Assembly: GCF_017312405.1 (NCBI RefSeq)
Contig: NZ_BLTG01000111.1
Span: 1 to 55,469, forward strand
Source: Mycobacterium sp. PO1
GTDB lineage: Bacteria > Actinomycetota > Actinomycetes > Mycobacteriales > Mycobacteriaceae
DNA: 55,469 nucleotides
Direction: 5' to 3'
This document shows, one piece after another, positions 8,275-16,719 of this stretch. The notes beneath the pieces were generated by a model that worked only from the letters and a program-made list of their open reading frames with translations, was not told the DNA's origin and made no database searches. Positions within the stretch are counted from its first letter, which is position 1. The number at the start of each line of letters is the position of its first letter. The translations under genes were made by a program, and so were the position numbers.

Positions 8275-9416
8275 CGCAGTCCCAATCCCCGTGCGATCAC
8301 ACCGTGCAGCACTTCGTTCGTGCCCCCGCGCAACGTGAAGCCGGGGCGTTGATCGACCGCCGCGGCGGCGAGCTCGGAGAAGGACGCGCCGGCGGTGCCG
8401 TCGTCGTTGAGGTGGGCGAACTCGGCGATGTCGCCTTCGGTGGTGGTGCCGAGCACCTTGACGACCGCGGCGGGGACATCGGCGGGTTCGTGTCGTTCGA
8501 GGGCGCCGGCGACCGCGGAAGACATCTGGTGCAGGCCCGCGACCCGGGCCACCAACCGGCCGAGGTCGGGATCGCGCGGAATCTGCCCAGCCGCTACGTG
8601 TGCGGCGCAGGCGTCGAGCACGGCGAACGTCGACAGCACCCGCTCGGGGCCGCTGCGTTCGTAGGCCAGCTCCGACGTGACCTGCTGCCAGCCTGCGCCG
8701 ATCTCCCCGAACACCATCTCGTCGGGGACGAACGCACCGTCGAGGATCACCTCGTTGAAGTGGTGGGCACCGGTCATCGAGATGATCGGCCGGATCTCGA
8801 CGCCCGCTCCGCGCAGATCGACGATGAACTGGCTCAGCCCGGCGTGACGGTGTGCCGGGTCGACCGCGGCGGTGCGGGCCAGCGCGATGAACGCGTGCGC
8901 ATGATGGGCCCCTGAGGTCCACACCTTGGTCCCGGTCAGCGACCAGCCACCGTCGACACGCTCGGCGCGGGTGCGCACGCTGGCCAGGTCCGAGCCCGAA
9001 TCGGGTTCGCTCATCCCGATCGCGAAGAAACACTCGCCGGCGACGATCTTGGGCAGGAACTCCCTGCGCTGGTTCTCGGTGCCGTACTTCAGCAGTGACG
9101 GGACCACCTGGCGGTCGGCGAACCAGTGCGCGGCCATCGGGGCGCCGGCGGCCAGCAGCTCCTCGGTGACGACGAATCGGTCCAGAAACGACCGGCCGTG
9201 CCCGCCGTATTCGACCGGCACCGTCATGCCGAGCCAGCCCTGTGCGGCCAGCGCCGCGGTGAACTTCTCGTCCCATCCGCACAACCACCCGTCGATCGAC
9301 GGGGTGAACGCGCCGGCGGCCAGCTGGTCGGCGACGAACCGACGTACCTCGTGCCGCAGGTCGGTCCCGGCTGTCGGGTCGGTTGTCGAGCGGGGTACCA
9401 ATCGAGGCAGGGTCAT
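8271..9416 (-). CDS. Acyl-CoA dehydrogenase, first subunit
   Basis: A 381-residue FadE-type flavoprotein that would introduce a 2,3 double bond in an acyl-CoA. The FAD-binding segment GECFFAIGMSEPDSGSDLAS, the beta-domain WSLTGTKVWTSGAHHA and the C-terminal LRGGTNEVLHGVIARGLGL are all typical. It is coupled by 4-nt overlaps both to the membrane protein gene upstream and to the second subunit downstream. Substrate not identifiable from sequence. Confidence 0.9.
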   Translation of the reverse strand: MTLPRLVPRSTTDPTAGTDLRHEVRRFVADQLAAGAFTPSIDGWLCGWDEKFTAALAAQGWLGMTVPVEYGGHGRSFLDRFVVTEELLAAGAPMAAHWFADRQVVPSLLKYGTENQRREFLPKIVAGECFFAIGMSEPDSGSDLASVRTRAERVDGGWSLTGTKVWTSGAHHAHAFIALARTAAVDPAHRHAGLSQFIVDLRGAGVEIRPIISMTGAHHFNEVILDGAFVPDEMVFGEIGAGWQQVTSELAYERSGPERVLSTFAVLDACAAHVAAGQIPRDPDLGRLVARVAGLHQMSSAVAGALERHEPADVPAAVVKVLGTTTEGDIAEFAHLNDDGTAGASFSELAAAAVDQRPGFTLRGGTNEVLHGVIARGLGLR

Positions 9417-10120
9417 CGCTCTCCTACGGGTTCGGTGGCGGCTTCCGGTTCGGCGGCGGCGTCGGCGGGTTCGGGTTCAGCACGCCCGTCGGCGGTGCCG
9501 GGTTCTGCCGACGTGGCGGGCTCGATGGACCGGTCGCCCTGTTGGGACAGGGCGATCCCGAGCCCCAGGAAGAACGCGGCCGTCAATGTGCCGCCCAGAT
9601 AGTGGTTCATCGGGCCGCCGGGGGAGATGAAGCTGCCGGGCGGTCCGATGATCGTGATGGTTTCGATGAGCTGCTCGACCGTGAATATCGCGGCGCCGGT
9701 GCCGAGCCAGCGCGGGAGGCGGTCTTCGTTGGCCCACAACAGGATCGGGACTGCGACGCAGATGGCGGCGATGGTGGCGGTCGGGAGCCAGAAGAACCTG
9801 ACGTCCTCGATGGCCAGGGCGGTCTCGGCGGGCACCTGGTTCGGGCGGAGCGACGCCCCGCCGGTGAACCAGATCGCCACGCACATCTGTGCCACCAGCA
9901 GCGTCGACCCGATCGTGAACAGGTGCGCGGGCGGGCCGCCGAGCTGGTCGCGGGCGAAGGCGAGCAGAACTGCCAGCGCCAGGGCGGCGAAGATCAGCAG
10001 CAGCGCCTGCACGCGCAGCACACCGGGGTCGGATCCGGGCAGCGCATGCAGCACCACCACCGCCGCCGCGTAGAGCACCGCGAACGCGATACCGGCGATC
10101 ATCGGGGCTCGACGGTTCAT
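9413..10120 (-). CDS. Multi-pass membrane protein, unknown function
   Basis: About 235 residues with roughly six hydrophobic membrane segments and a polar, Ala/Glu/Pro-rich C-terminal tail of about 45 residues that is probably cytoplasmic and disordered. No family recognised. The ATG at 10120 is preferred because TAGCAT (10134-10129) lies 8 nt before it; a TTG at 10129 would add three residues. The stop overlaps the start of the acyl-CoA dehydrogenase pair, so the three genes form one operon and the protein may take part in the same uptake or oxidation pathway. Confidence 0.75.
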   Translation of the reverse strand: MNRRAPMIAGIAFAVLYAAAVVVLHALPGSDPGVLRVQALLLIFAALALAVLLAFARDQLGGPPAHLFTIGSTLLVAQMCVAIWFTGGASLRPNQVPAETALAIEDVRFFWLPTATIAAICVAVPILLWANEDRLPRWLGTGAAIFTVEQLIETITIIGPPGSFISPGGPMNHYLGGTLTAAFFLGLGIALSQQGDRSIEPATSAEPGTADGRAEPEPADAAAEPEAATEPVGER

Positions 10121-10231
10121 ATGCGGCAATGCTAGCCACCGCCGTCCCCAAAGCCGAGTTCATCCCCAGGTTGAGCAGTGCGACGAGGTATCGCGGCGTA
10201 GGGGTCGCACGCCGGACCTAGCGTCAGCGGC

Positions 10232-11062
10232 ATGCCGACCGAACTGCCCGCCGATCGCTTGCGCCGGCGCTTGGGCGCCGACGATTCCGACGCCACCGTG
10301 GGTGACGACGGCGAGGACGACCCCGATGCGTCCCTGACGCGGTGGCTGCCGGACTCGCCGCCCGCCGCGGGTTCCGCGGCATGGCTGGCCCGTATCCGGG
10401 CGGATCCGGGCCGCGCCGGCATCGTGGCGCTCGGCGCGGTCGGCGCGGTCGCCGTCCTGGTGACGGTGCTGACGCTGGTGGGGGACCGTTCGCCGGCGGT
10501 CGTGTCGGCCAAGCTGCCGCCCGTGGAGCCGGCGTCGTCGGCGGCCGCGATGCCGGCGCCCGAAGCCGCCGAGCCCGTCGTGGTCAGTGTCGTCGGGTTG
10601 GTGCACACCCCGGGTCTGGTCACCCTCGAGCCGGGCGCACGCATCGCTGATGCGCTCGATGCAGCCGGCGGCGCTCTCGACGGCGCCGACATGCTCGGCC
10701 TGAACATGGCCAGGAGGGTCGCCGACGGTGAACAGATCGTGGTCGGAATCGGTGCGCTCCCGGGCCAGCCGACCGAGATGGGCAGCTCGGTCGTCGCCGG
10801 CGCAGACAGCGCTGCCGGCGCCGCCGCCGCGGGCCCGCCGGCATCGGCAGCGCCGGGTGGTCCGACGGCGCCGGTCGATCTGAACACGGCCACGGTGGAG
10901 CAGCTCGACACGCTGCCGGGCATCGGTCCGGTCACCGCGGCGGCCATCGTGTCATGGCGCGACAGCAACGGCCGCTTCACCAGCGTCGATCAACTCGGCG
11001 AGGTCGACGGCATCGGCCCGGTCCGGTTGGCCAAACTGCGCGACCTCGTGCTCGTGGGATGA
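10232..11062 (+). CDS. comEA: ComEA-type DNA-binding membrane protein
   Basis: A 276-residue protein with one transmembrane helix near residues 68-88, an SLBB domain (about 115-175), an Ala/Gly/Pro linker and a C-terminal helix-hairpin-helix pair (LNTATVEQLDTLPGIGPVTA, then VDGIGPVRLAKLRDL). In competent bacteria ComEA binds incoming DNA at the membrane. The stop overlaps the comEC start as ATGA. The position equals Rv2415c; the neighbouring eis gene of M. tuberculosis is absent. Confidence 0.92.
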   Translation: MPTELPADRLRRRLGADDSDATVGDDGEDDPDASLTRWLPDSPPAAGSAAWLARIRADPGRAGIVALGAVGAVAVLVTVLTLVGDRSPAVVSAKLPPVEPASSAAAMPAPEAAEPVVVSVVGLVHTPGLVTLEPGARIADALDAAGGALDGADMLGLNMARRVADGEQIVVGIGALPGQPTEMGSSVVAGADSAAGAAAAGPPASAAPGGPTAPVDLNTATVEQLDTLPGIGPVTAAAIVSWRDSNGRFTSVDQLGEVDGIGPVRLAKLRDLVLVG

Positions 11063-12534
11063 CTCTCGTCGATCTGCGGCTGGTCCCGGCGGCGCTGACG
11101 AGCTGGGCGGTGACTGCTTCGGGTATCTGCTGGTCCTGGCGCGGTGCGCTTCTCGCGGCCGCTGCCGCGGTGGGAATCACCGCCACAACAGGGTGGTGGG
11201 CGGCGCGCCGGGACCGCCGCAGGAATCCGGACCTGCGCTCAGTCGCCGCCGGCGCTGCAGCCGTGACGATGGTGGGGTTCGGTTTCGCCGTCGCAGTGGG
11301 TCTGCGGGCCGATCATGTACGAGCCCATCCGGTGACCCAGTACTTCGGCAGATCCACCACTGTCATCGTCGCCCCGACGGAGACCCCGCGAATCCTCACC
11401 GGTGGCCGGACGATGTTCCGCGCGACGCTGCTGCAGCTGGACGGCGCTCGATCTGGTGGCCGGGTCGTGGTGTTCGCGTCGGGATCGGGGTACGCGGACC
11501 TGGTGGTCGGTCAACCCGCTGCGTTCCGCACCGGTGTCAGTCCCCCGACGAGACGTGACCTGACGGTCGCGGTGCTGGCCGCCCGAGGCCCCCCGACGCG
11601 GGGCCAACCGGCGCCGGTGCACCAGGTCGCACACCGGATCCGTGCCGTGTTCGCGCAGGCGGCGCGGCTGGTGCTGGACACCGACCAGGCCGCGGTGCTG
11701 CCGGCGTTGGTGCTCGGAGACACGTCGGCCGTGCCCGCCTCGGTCACGGCCCAGTTCCGGGTCGCGGGTCTGACACATCTGACCGCCGTGTCGGGCGCCA
11801 ACGTCACGATCGTGTGCGGCGCGGTGCTGTTGTCGGCGGCGCTGGTGGGTCCGCGGATCGCGGTGCTGCTGGCCGCCGTGGCGCTGCTCGGCTTCGTGGT
11901 CGTGGTCCAGCCGTCGGCCAGCGTGCTGCGGGCCGCGGTGATGGCGGCAATCACCCTGCTGGCGGTCGTGACGCGACGCCGGCGTCAGGTGTTGCCCGCG
12001 TTGGCGGCCACCGTCGTGGGGCTCATGGTCGCCGCGCCGGAACTGGCCGTCGACGCCGGTTTTGCGCTGTCGGTGTCGGCGACCGCCGCGCTGGTGGTGT
12101 TGGCGCCGGTGTGGTCGCGCCGGTTGAGCGGGCGGGGCTGGCCACGACCACTGGCCGACGCGGTCAGTGTGGCGCTGTCGGCGCAGCTGGTCACCGCGCC
12201 GCTGGTGGCGGGATTGTCCGGATCGGTGAGCCTGGTGGGGGTGGCGGCGAACTTGCTCGTGGCACCGGTCATACCGCCCATCACTGTGCTCGGTACCGCG
12301 GCGGCGGCCTTGTGTCCGCTGTGGCCGGCGGGGGCGCAGCTACTGATCCGGTGCACCGAGCCGCCGGTGTGGTGGCTGCTCACCGTGGCGCGCTACGCCG
12401 CCGAGATGCCCGCTGCAGCGGTGCCGGTTCCGTCGGGCGTGCCCGGGGTGGTGACCGTTGCGATCGCGGTAGCCGCGGTTGCCGCGACGTGGCATTGGGC
12501 GGTGTCACCGCGGCGTGACACCATCGTGCGGTGA
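11059..12534 (+). CDS. comEC: ComEC-type DNA uptake channel protein
   Basis: A 491-residue polytopic protein with the competence domain, including FRVAGLTHLTAVSGANVTIV, and around ten predicted membrane helices. It lacks the C-terminal metallo-beta-lactamase domain of Bacillus ComEC, as usual for mycobacterial versions. By family it would form the pore for single-stranded DNA. It is coupled to comEA upstream and by GTGA overlap to holA downstream. Confidence 0.92.
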   Translation: MTLVDLRLVPAALTSWAVTASGICWSWRGALLAAAAAVGITATTGWWAARRDRRRNPDLRSVAAGAAAVTMVGFGFAVAVGLRADHVRAHPVTQYFGRSTTVIVAPTETPRILTGGRTMFRATLLQLDGARSGGRVVVFASGSGYADLVVGQPAAFRTGVSPPTRRDLTVAVLAARGPPTRGQPAPVHQVAHRIRAVFAQAARLVLDTDQAAVLPALVLGDTSAVPASVTAQFRVAGLTHLTAVSGANVTIVCGAVLLSAALVGPRIAVLLAAVALLGFVVVVQPSASVLRAAVMAAITLLAVVTRRRRQVLPALAATVVGLMVAAPELAVDAGFALSVSATAALVVLAPVWSRRLSGRGWPRPLADAVSVALSAQLVTAPLVAGLSGSVSLVGVAANLLVAPVIPPITVLGTAAAALCPLWPAGAQLLIRCTEPPVWWLLTVARYAAEMPAAAVPVPSGVPGVVTVAIAVAAVAATWHWAVSPRRDTIVR

Positions 12535-13502
12535 GCCCAGCGACGGACACTGTAACCGGACTGCACCTGATCCTCGGCGACGAGGAACTGCTGGTGGAGC
12601 GTGCTGTCGGTGCGGTGCTGCGGCAGGCGCGCGAAGCTGCGGGCACGGCCGACGTCCCCGTCGATCGCCTGCGGGCCGGGGAGGTGAGCGTCAGTGAGCT
12701 CGCCGAGCTGTTGAGCCCGTCGTTGTTCGCCGATGAGCGCGTGGTCGTGCTGGAATCAGCCGCCGAAGCCGGTAAGGAGGCGGTCGGGGTCATCGAATCC
12801 GCCGCCGCGGATCTGCCGCCGGGCACGCTGCTGGTCGTGGTCCACTCCGGGGGCGGGCGGGCCAAGGCGCTGGCCGACAAGCTCACGAAGCTGGGGGCCG
12901 AGGTGCACCCGTGCGCTCGGCTCACCAAGGCGACAGAACGAGCTGACTTCGTGCGCAACGAGTTTCGTGCGCTGCGCGTCAAGGTCGGCGATGACACCGT
13001 CGCCGCCGTGATCGAAGCGATCGGCTCCGACATCCGCGAGTTGGCATCGGCCTGCTCGCAGCTGGTCGCCGACACCGATGGCCAGGTCGACGCTGCAGCC
13101 GTACGCCGGTATCACTCGGGCCGCGCCGAGGTGAAAGGTTTCGAGATCGCTGACCGTGCCGTGGTCGGCGACGTGGCGGGAGCGGCCGAGGCGCTGCGCT
13201 GGGCGATGATCGGCGGCGAACCGCACGTGGTGCTCGCCGACGCACTCGCCGAGGCCGTGCACACCATTGCCCGGGTGGGCCCGCTGTCCGGTGACGCCTA
13301 CCGGTTGGCCGGTGAACTGGGTATGCCACCGTGGCGGGTGCAGAAAGCGCAGAAGCAGGCGCGCCGATGGTCGCGGGATTCGGTCGCCGAGGCGGTCCGC
13401 CTGGTGGCACAGCTGAACGCTGACGTCAAGGGTGCGGCCGCTGATGCCGACTATGCGCTGGAGAGCGCGGTCCGGAGGGTCGCGGAGCTCGTGAGCGACT
13501 GA
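12531..13502 (+). CDS. holA: DNA polymerase III delta subunit
   Basis: A 323-residue clamp-loader subunit that opens the beta sliding clamp during replication. The N-terminal LHLILGDEELLVERAV and the FEIADRAVVGDVAGAAEAL segment are typical of HolA. The GTG start overlaps the comEC stop. The gene ends ELVSD-stop, and that end is the first copy of a 26-bp tandem array. It corresponds to Rv2413c. Confidence 0.93.
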   Translation: MSPATDTVTGLHLILGDEELLVERAVGAVLRQAREAAGTADVPVDRLRAGEVSVSELAELLSPSLFADERVVVLESAAEAGKEAVGVIESAAADLPPGTLLVVVHSGGGRAKALADKLTKLGAEVHPCARLTKATERADFVRNEFRALRVKVGDDTVAAVIEAIGSDIRELASACSQLVADTDGQVDAAAVRRYHSGRAEVKGFEIADRAVVGDVAGAAEALRWAMIGGEPHVVLADALAEAVHTIARVGPLSGDAYRLAGELGMPPWRVQKAQKQARRWSRDSVAEAVRLVAQLNADVKGAAADADYALESAVRRVAELVSD

Positions 13503-13612
13503 TCGGCACGGAGCTTGTGAGCGACTGATCGGCACGGAGCTTGTGAGCGACTGATCGGCACCGAGCTTGTGAGCGACTGATCGGCACCGAGCTTGTGAGC
13601 GACTGATCGGCC
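13485..13612. repeat. 26-bp tandem array across the holA stop codon
   Basis: Five nearly identical copies, beginning at 13485, 13511, 13537, 13563 and 13589. Each carries the last holA codons and the stop (GTGAGCGACTGATCGG). Differences are limited to the GAGCTC/GAGCTT and CACG/CACC positions. There are no unique spacers, so this is not a CRISPR array. Confidence 0.9.
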
Positions 13613-13653
13613 CCGGCTCGTTGGCTGTCGCGCGTCTCCGTCCGCAACTAAAC

Positions 13654-13673
13654 GTGCAACCGAATGGTTGCAC
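13654..13673. promoter_or_regulatory. Upstream operator of the AHSA1/ArsR operon
   Basis: A perfect inverted repeat, GTGCAACC-GAAT-GGTTGCAC. Its right half overlaps the -35 hexamer TTGCAC (13668-13673). The same core, GCAACC-N4-GGTTGC, recurs 46 bp downstream, as expected for sites bound by the ArsR protein of the operon. Confidence 0.7.
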
Positions 13674-13696
13674 TTAGCTCCGCGTGACTTTAGCGT
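13668..13696 (+). promoter_or_regulatory. Sigma-A promoter of the AHSA1/ArsR operon
   Basis: TTGCAC (13668-13673), a 17-bp spacer, then TAGCGT (13691-13696). Transcription would begin near 13703, inside the second operator, so a repressor on either site would block initiation. Confidence 0.6.
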
Positions 13697-13701
13697 GATT
13701 G

Positions 13702-13717
13702 GCAACCAGGAGGTTGC
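13702..13717. promoter_or_regulatory. Downstream operator of the AHSA1/ArsR operon
   Basis: GCAACC-AGGA-GGTTGC, the second copy of the operator core. Its centre also forms the AGGAGG ribosome site of the AHSA1 gene, so binding could affect both initiation of transcription and the leader. Confidence 0.65.
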
Positions 13718-13719
13718 GT

Positions 13720-14202
13720 ATGTCGTCGGATCGCATCGAGAAGAGCGCCACACTGAGGGCCGCATTACCGAGGGTGTGGCGGGCGATCAGCGATTCCGCC
13801 GAGTTCGGCAGGTGGTTCGGAATGTCGGTGGACGGCCCGTTCGTCGCCGGTCAGACGGTGCACGCCGTGATGGCGCCTACCGAGGTCGACCCCGAGATCG
13901 CGGAGCAACAGCGTCCGTATGCGGGAGTGCCCTGTGTCTTGCACATCGTCGCGATGGAACCGCCTCGCCGGTTCGCGTTCCGGTGGAACCCGATACCCGA
14001 CCCGGAGTTCGCTGACCTGACCACACTGGTCGAGTTCACGCTCGACGACACCGACGACGGTGTTCTGCTACGGATCGTCGAGTCGGGTTTCGACGCTCTG
14101 CCGCCCGACAGACGCAGCTCGGCGTTCGACGACAACAGCGAAGGCTGGTCGGCGCAATTGACGATGGTGGCCCGCTACGTCACGGAGGCCCGGTGGGCGT
14201 GA
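13720..14202 (+). CDS. SRPBCC/AHSA1 family protein
   Basis: A 160-residue single-domain START-like (SRPBCC) protein of the AHSA1 group, with the segments AISDSAEFGRWFG and PPRRFAFRWNP typical of these hydrophobic-cavity proteins. Its ligand is unknown. It has a strong AGGAGG site before the ATG and overlaps the following ArsR gene by 10 nt. AHSA1-ArsR pairs are common in actinobacteria; the SRPBCC protein may bind the molecule that the regulator responds to, but this is inference. Confidence 0.85.
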   Translation: MSSDRIEKSATLRAALPRVWRAISDSAEFGRWFGMSVDGPFVAGQTVHAVMAPTEVDPEIAEQQRPYAGVPCVLHIVAMEPPRRFAFRWNPIPDPEFADLTTLVEFTLDDTDDGVLLRIVESGFDALPPDRRSSAFDDNSEGWSAQLTMVARYVTEARWA

Positions 14203-14540
14203 CCATCCAATCGGATCCGGCACTCGCGGCCAGGATCTTCGACGCGCTCGGAGATCCCAACCGGCTACGGATCGTCGCCCGGCTCTGTGCCGGCGGACCG
14301 TCCTCGACGTCGACACTCGCCGCGGCGATTCCAGCCACTCGGCAGGCCGCCGCCAAACATCTGCGACTTCTCGAGTCGACAGGGGTGGTCGACAGCTCCA
14401 AGCGCGGACGGGAACGGATCTGGAATGTGCGTACCACGACGCTCTCCGACGTGGTGGACTATCTGGACCAGCTGTCGCGGCAGTGGGACCGCAGAATCGA
14501 CAGACTCCGCAAGCTCGTCGAGACCGACGAAACGACCTAG
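14193..14540 (+). CDS. ArsR-family transcriptional regulator
   Basis: A 115-residue winged-helix repressor with LGDPNRLRIVARLCAGG, a recognition helix around PATRQAAAKHLRLLESTGVV, and no cysteine cluster typical of arsenic or zinc sensors. It therefore belongs to the metal-independent ArsR proteins that travel with AHSA1 genes. The GTG at 14193 is preferred over the one at 14199 because of the GGAGG site 6 nt upstream. The two matching palindromes before the operon are its likely binding sites. Confidence 0.87.
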   Translation: MGVTIQSDPALAARIFDALGDPNRLRIVARLCAGGPSSTSTLAAAIPATRQAAAKHLRLLESTGVVDSSKRGRERIWNVRTTTLSDVVDYLDQLSRQWDRRIDRLRKLVETDETT

Positions 14541-14573
14541 ACCTTGACGACGATCTCGACGACCTAGATCTTG
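14532..14573. repeat. Partial 27-bp duplication spanning two converging stop codons
   Basis: ACGACCTAGACCTTG (14532-14546) recurs as ACGACCTAGATCTTG (14559-14573). The first copy contains the TAG of the ArsR gene and the second contains the stop of rpsT on the opposite strand. No terminator hairpin is evident in this 23-bp convergent junction. Confidence 0.55.
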
Positions 14574-14824
14574 TTGTAGGCCTGGGCCAGCGCCGACTTG
14601 CGGTTGGCCGCCTGGTTGCGGTGGATGACACCCTTGCTGGCGGCCTTGTCGAGCTTGCGGTTGGTCGAGGCCAGCAGCTCGCCGGCCTTGTCCTTGTCGC
14701 CGGACTCGACGGCCTGACGGAACCCACGCACGGCCGTGTGAAGTGAGGACTTCACCGACTTGTTGCGCAGACGGCGGCGCTCGTTGGTGCGGATCCGCTT
14801 CTCCTGCGACTTGATGTTGGCCAC
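14564..14824 (-). CDS. rpsT: 30S ribosomal protein S20
   Basis: An 86-residue basic ribosomal protein that binds 16S rRNA. It has the standard N-terminus ANIKSQEKRIRTNERRRLRNK and C-terminus NRKSALAQAYNKI. It starts with GTG behind an AAGGA site. It corresponds to Rv2412 and is transcribed against its neighbours, as there. Confidence 0.98.
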   Translation of the reverse strand: MANIKSQEKRIRTNERRRLRNKSVKSSLHTAVRGFRQAVESGDKDKAGELLASTNRKLDKAASKGVIHRNQAANRKSALAQAYNKI

Positions 14825-14898
14825 GCGTGTATTCCTTACATAAATCTCGACTGGGTTTACTTGAGTCAGGGGGCGCCCGGTGCGGGCAGCGACTGTTC

Positions 14899-14904
14899 AG
14901 GTTA
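14899..14904 (-). promoter_or_regulatory. Extended -10 box of rpsT
   Basis: On the minus strand TGGTAACCT gives an extended -10 (TAACCT at 14904-14899). It would produce a leader of roughly 65-70 nt before the rpsT GTG, room for the S20 autoregulation known in other bacteria, though no specific structure is proven here. Confidence 0.45.
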
Positions 14905-15018
14905 CCAGCGAGCCAGAAATCTCCCAAAGCGAGACCTAGTGGCCTGCCGAAACGGCGGAAATGTTGCAGCATGGCAGTCTGTGCGTTCAGGGCAGCGCGA
15001 GGGAGGAGCAGAGGACAC

Positions 15019-16710
15019 TTGGCGACGGAGACGGCACGAATCGCACGCAGTAACTCCAAACCGGTGAAGCGGCACGATGGCGTCTTCGGTGGATACAACA
15101 AACTCGGCTCGTACGACCAGGCCTTCGACGAGATGTTCGACGGTCAGGGCAGCGTCCGCGCCCCCTACAAGGGCATTCACTCCGAACTGGCGCCGTCGGA
15201 CGCCTCCGAACTCGAGGCTCGGGCCGAGGCGCTGGGGCGCGCCTTCATCGACCAGGGCATCACGTTCTCGCTGTCCGGCCAGGAACGCCCGTTCCCGCTG
15301 GACCTCGTGCCGCGGGTGATCTCGGCCGCGGAGTGGACCCGGTTGGAGCGCGGGATCCGCCAGCGGGTGCAAGCGCTGGAGATGTACCTCGACGACATCT
15401 ACGGCGAGCAGGAAATCCTGCGTGACGGTGTCATCCCGCGTCGGCTGATCACCTCCTGTGAGCATTTCCATCGCGAAGCAGTCGGAATCGCCCCGCCCAA
15501 CGGGGTGCGCATCCACGTGGCGGGCATCGACCTGATCCGTGACGACCAGGGCAATTTCCGGGTGCTCGAGGACAACCTGCGCTCCCCGTCGGGAGTCTCC
15601 TACGTCATGGAGAACCGCCGCACGATGGCGCGGGTGTTCCCCAACCTGTTCGCCACCCACCGGGTGCGCGCGGTCGGGGACTACTCGTCGCACCTGCTGC
15701 GGGCGCTGCGCAATGCCGCGGCCAACAATGTCGCCGATCCCACGGTCGTCGTGCTGACCCCGGGCGTGTACAACTCGGCGTACTTCGAGCATTCGCTGCT
15801 GGCGCGCCAGATGGGCGTCGAACTGGTCGAGGGCCGCGACCTGTTCTGCCGTGACAACACGGTGTACATGCGCACCACCGAGGGTGAGCGTCAGGTCGAC
15901 GTGATCTATCGCCGCATCGACGACGACTTCCTCGACCCGATGCAGTTCAAGCCCGATTCGGTGCTCGGGGTGGCCGGCATTCTCAACGCCGCGCGCGCGG
16001 GCAATGTGGTGATCTCCAGCGCCGTCGGCAACGGTGTCGGTGACGACAAGCTGGTCTACACCTATGTCCCGACGATCATCGAGTACTACCTGGGCGAGAA
16101 GCCGCTGCTGGCCAACGTCGACACGTTCCGGTGCTGGCTCGACGAGGAACGCGAGGAAGTGCTCGACCGCATCAACGAACTGGTCATCAAGCCGGTGGAG
16201 GGCTCCGGTGGCTACGGCATCGTTTTCGGCCCCGACGCGTCGGAGAAGGAACTGGCCACGATCACCAAGAAGATCATCAACGATCCGCGCGGCTGGATCG
16301 CCCAGCCCGTGATGCAGCTGTCCACGGTCCCCACCCAGGTCGACAACCACCTGGCCCCCCGCCACGTCGACCTGCGCCCGTTCGCCGTCAACGATGGCGA
16401 CGACGTGTGGGTGCTGCCGGGCGGGCTGACCCGCGTCGCGTTGCCCGAGGGCTCGCTGGTGGTGAACTCCAGCCAGGGCGGCGGATCGAAGGACACCTGG
16501 GTGCTGGCCTCGCGCACGTCGGGCGCCGATCGGGAACTGGCTGGTGATGAGGTGGTGCGAGCACTGCCGACGTCGGGTAGGTCGGGCGGGGCGAAAACCG
16601 CCAAGACGGCGCCGAAGGCGGCGAACAAGAACGGCAAGACGGAGAGCTCGGGCAGCTCGAATCAGCAACAGCAGCAGCAGAACCAGCTGCGGCAGCAGCA
16701 ACAGCAGTAG
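15019..16710 (+). CDS. Circularly permuted ATP-grasp protein with glutamine-rich tail
   Basis: About 563 residues of the DUF404/DUF407 circularly permuted ATP-grasp type 2 family. The core runs from GGYNKLGSYDQAFDEMF through VLEDNLRSPSGVSYV to KPVEGSGGYGIVFG and ends with VVNSSQGGGSKDTWVL. Such proteins probably make an amide bond to a peptide or small acid, and they occur with an alpha-E protein and a transglutaminase, exactly as here. The TTG at 15019 is chosen for its purine-rich upstream site and homology; the frame is open back to 14827. The last 16 residues are almost all glutamine (encoded by CAG/CAA), which is odd for a mycobacterium. Confidence 0.87.
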   Translation: MATETARIARSNSKPVKRHDGVFGGYNKLGSYDQAFDEMFDGQGSVRAPYKGIHSELAPSDASELEARAEALGRAFIDQGITFSLSGQERPFPLDLVPRVISAAEWTRLERGIRQRVQALEMYLDDIYGEQEILRDGVIPRRLITSCEHFHREAVGIAPPNGVRIHVAGIDLIRDDQGNFRVLEDNLRSPSGVSYVMENRRTMARVFPNLFATHRVRAVGDYSSHLLRALRNAAANNVADPTVVVLTPGVYNSAYFEHSLLARQMGVELVEGRDLFCRDNTVYMRTTEGERQVDVIYRRIDDDFLDPMQFKPDSVLGVAGILNAARAGNVVISSAVGNGVGDDKLVYTYVPTIIEYYLGEKPLLANVDTFRCWLDEEREEVLDRINELVIKPVEGSGGYGIVFGPDASEKELATITKKIINDPRGWIAQPVMQLSTVPTQVDNHLAPRHVDLRPFAVNDGDDVWVLPGGLTRVALPEGSLVVNSSQGGGSKDTWVLASRTSGADRELAGDEVVRALPTSGRSGGAKTAKTAPKAANKNGKTESSGSSNQQQQQQNQLRQQQQQ

Positions 16711-16719
16711 AGGGGGTGG

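Noticed and set aside
7255..9288. One open frame of 677 codons on the minus strand covering both acyl-CoA dehydrogenase genes
   Set aside because: Its first half is a shadow of the first subunit in another frame (arginine-rich, no domain). The two real genes join at an ATGA overlap.
13485..13612. Possible CRISPR-like array
   Set aside because: The copies abut directly with no spacers, the unit includes holA coding sequence, and no cas genes are present.
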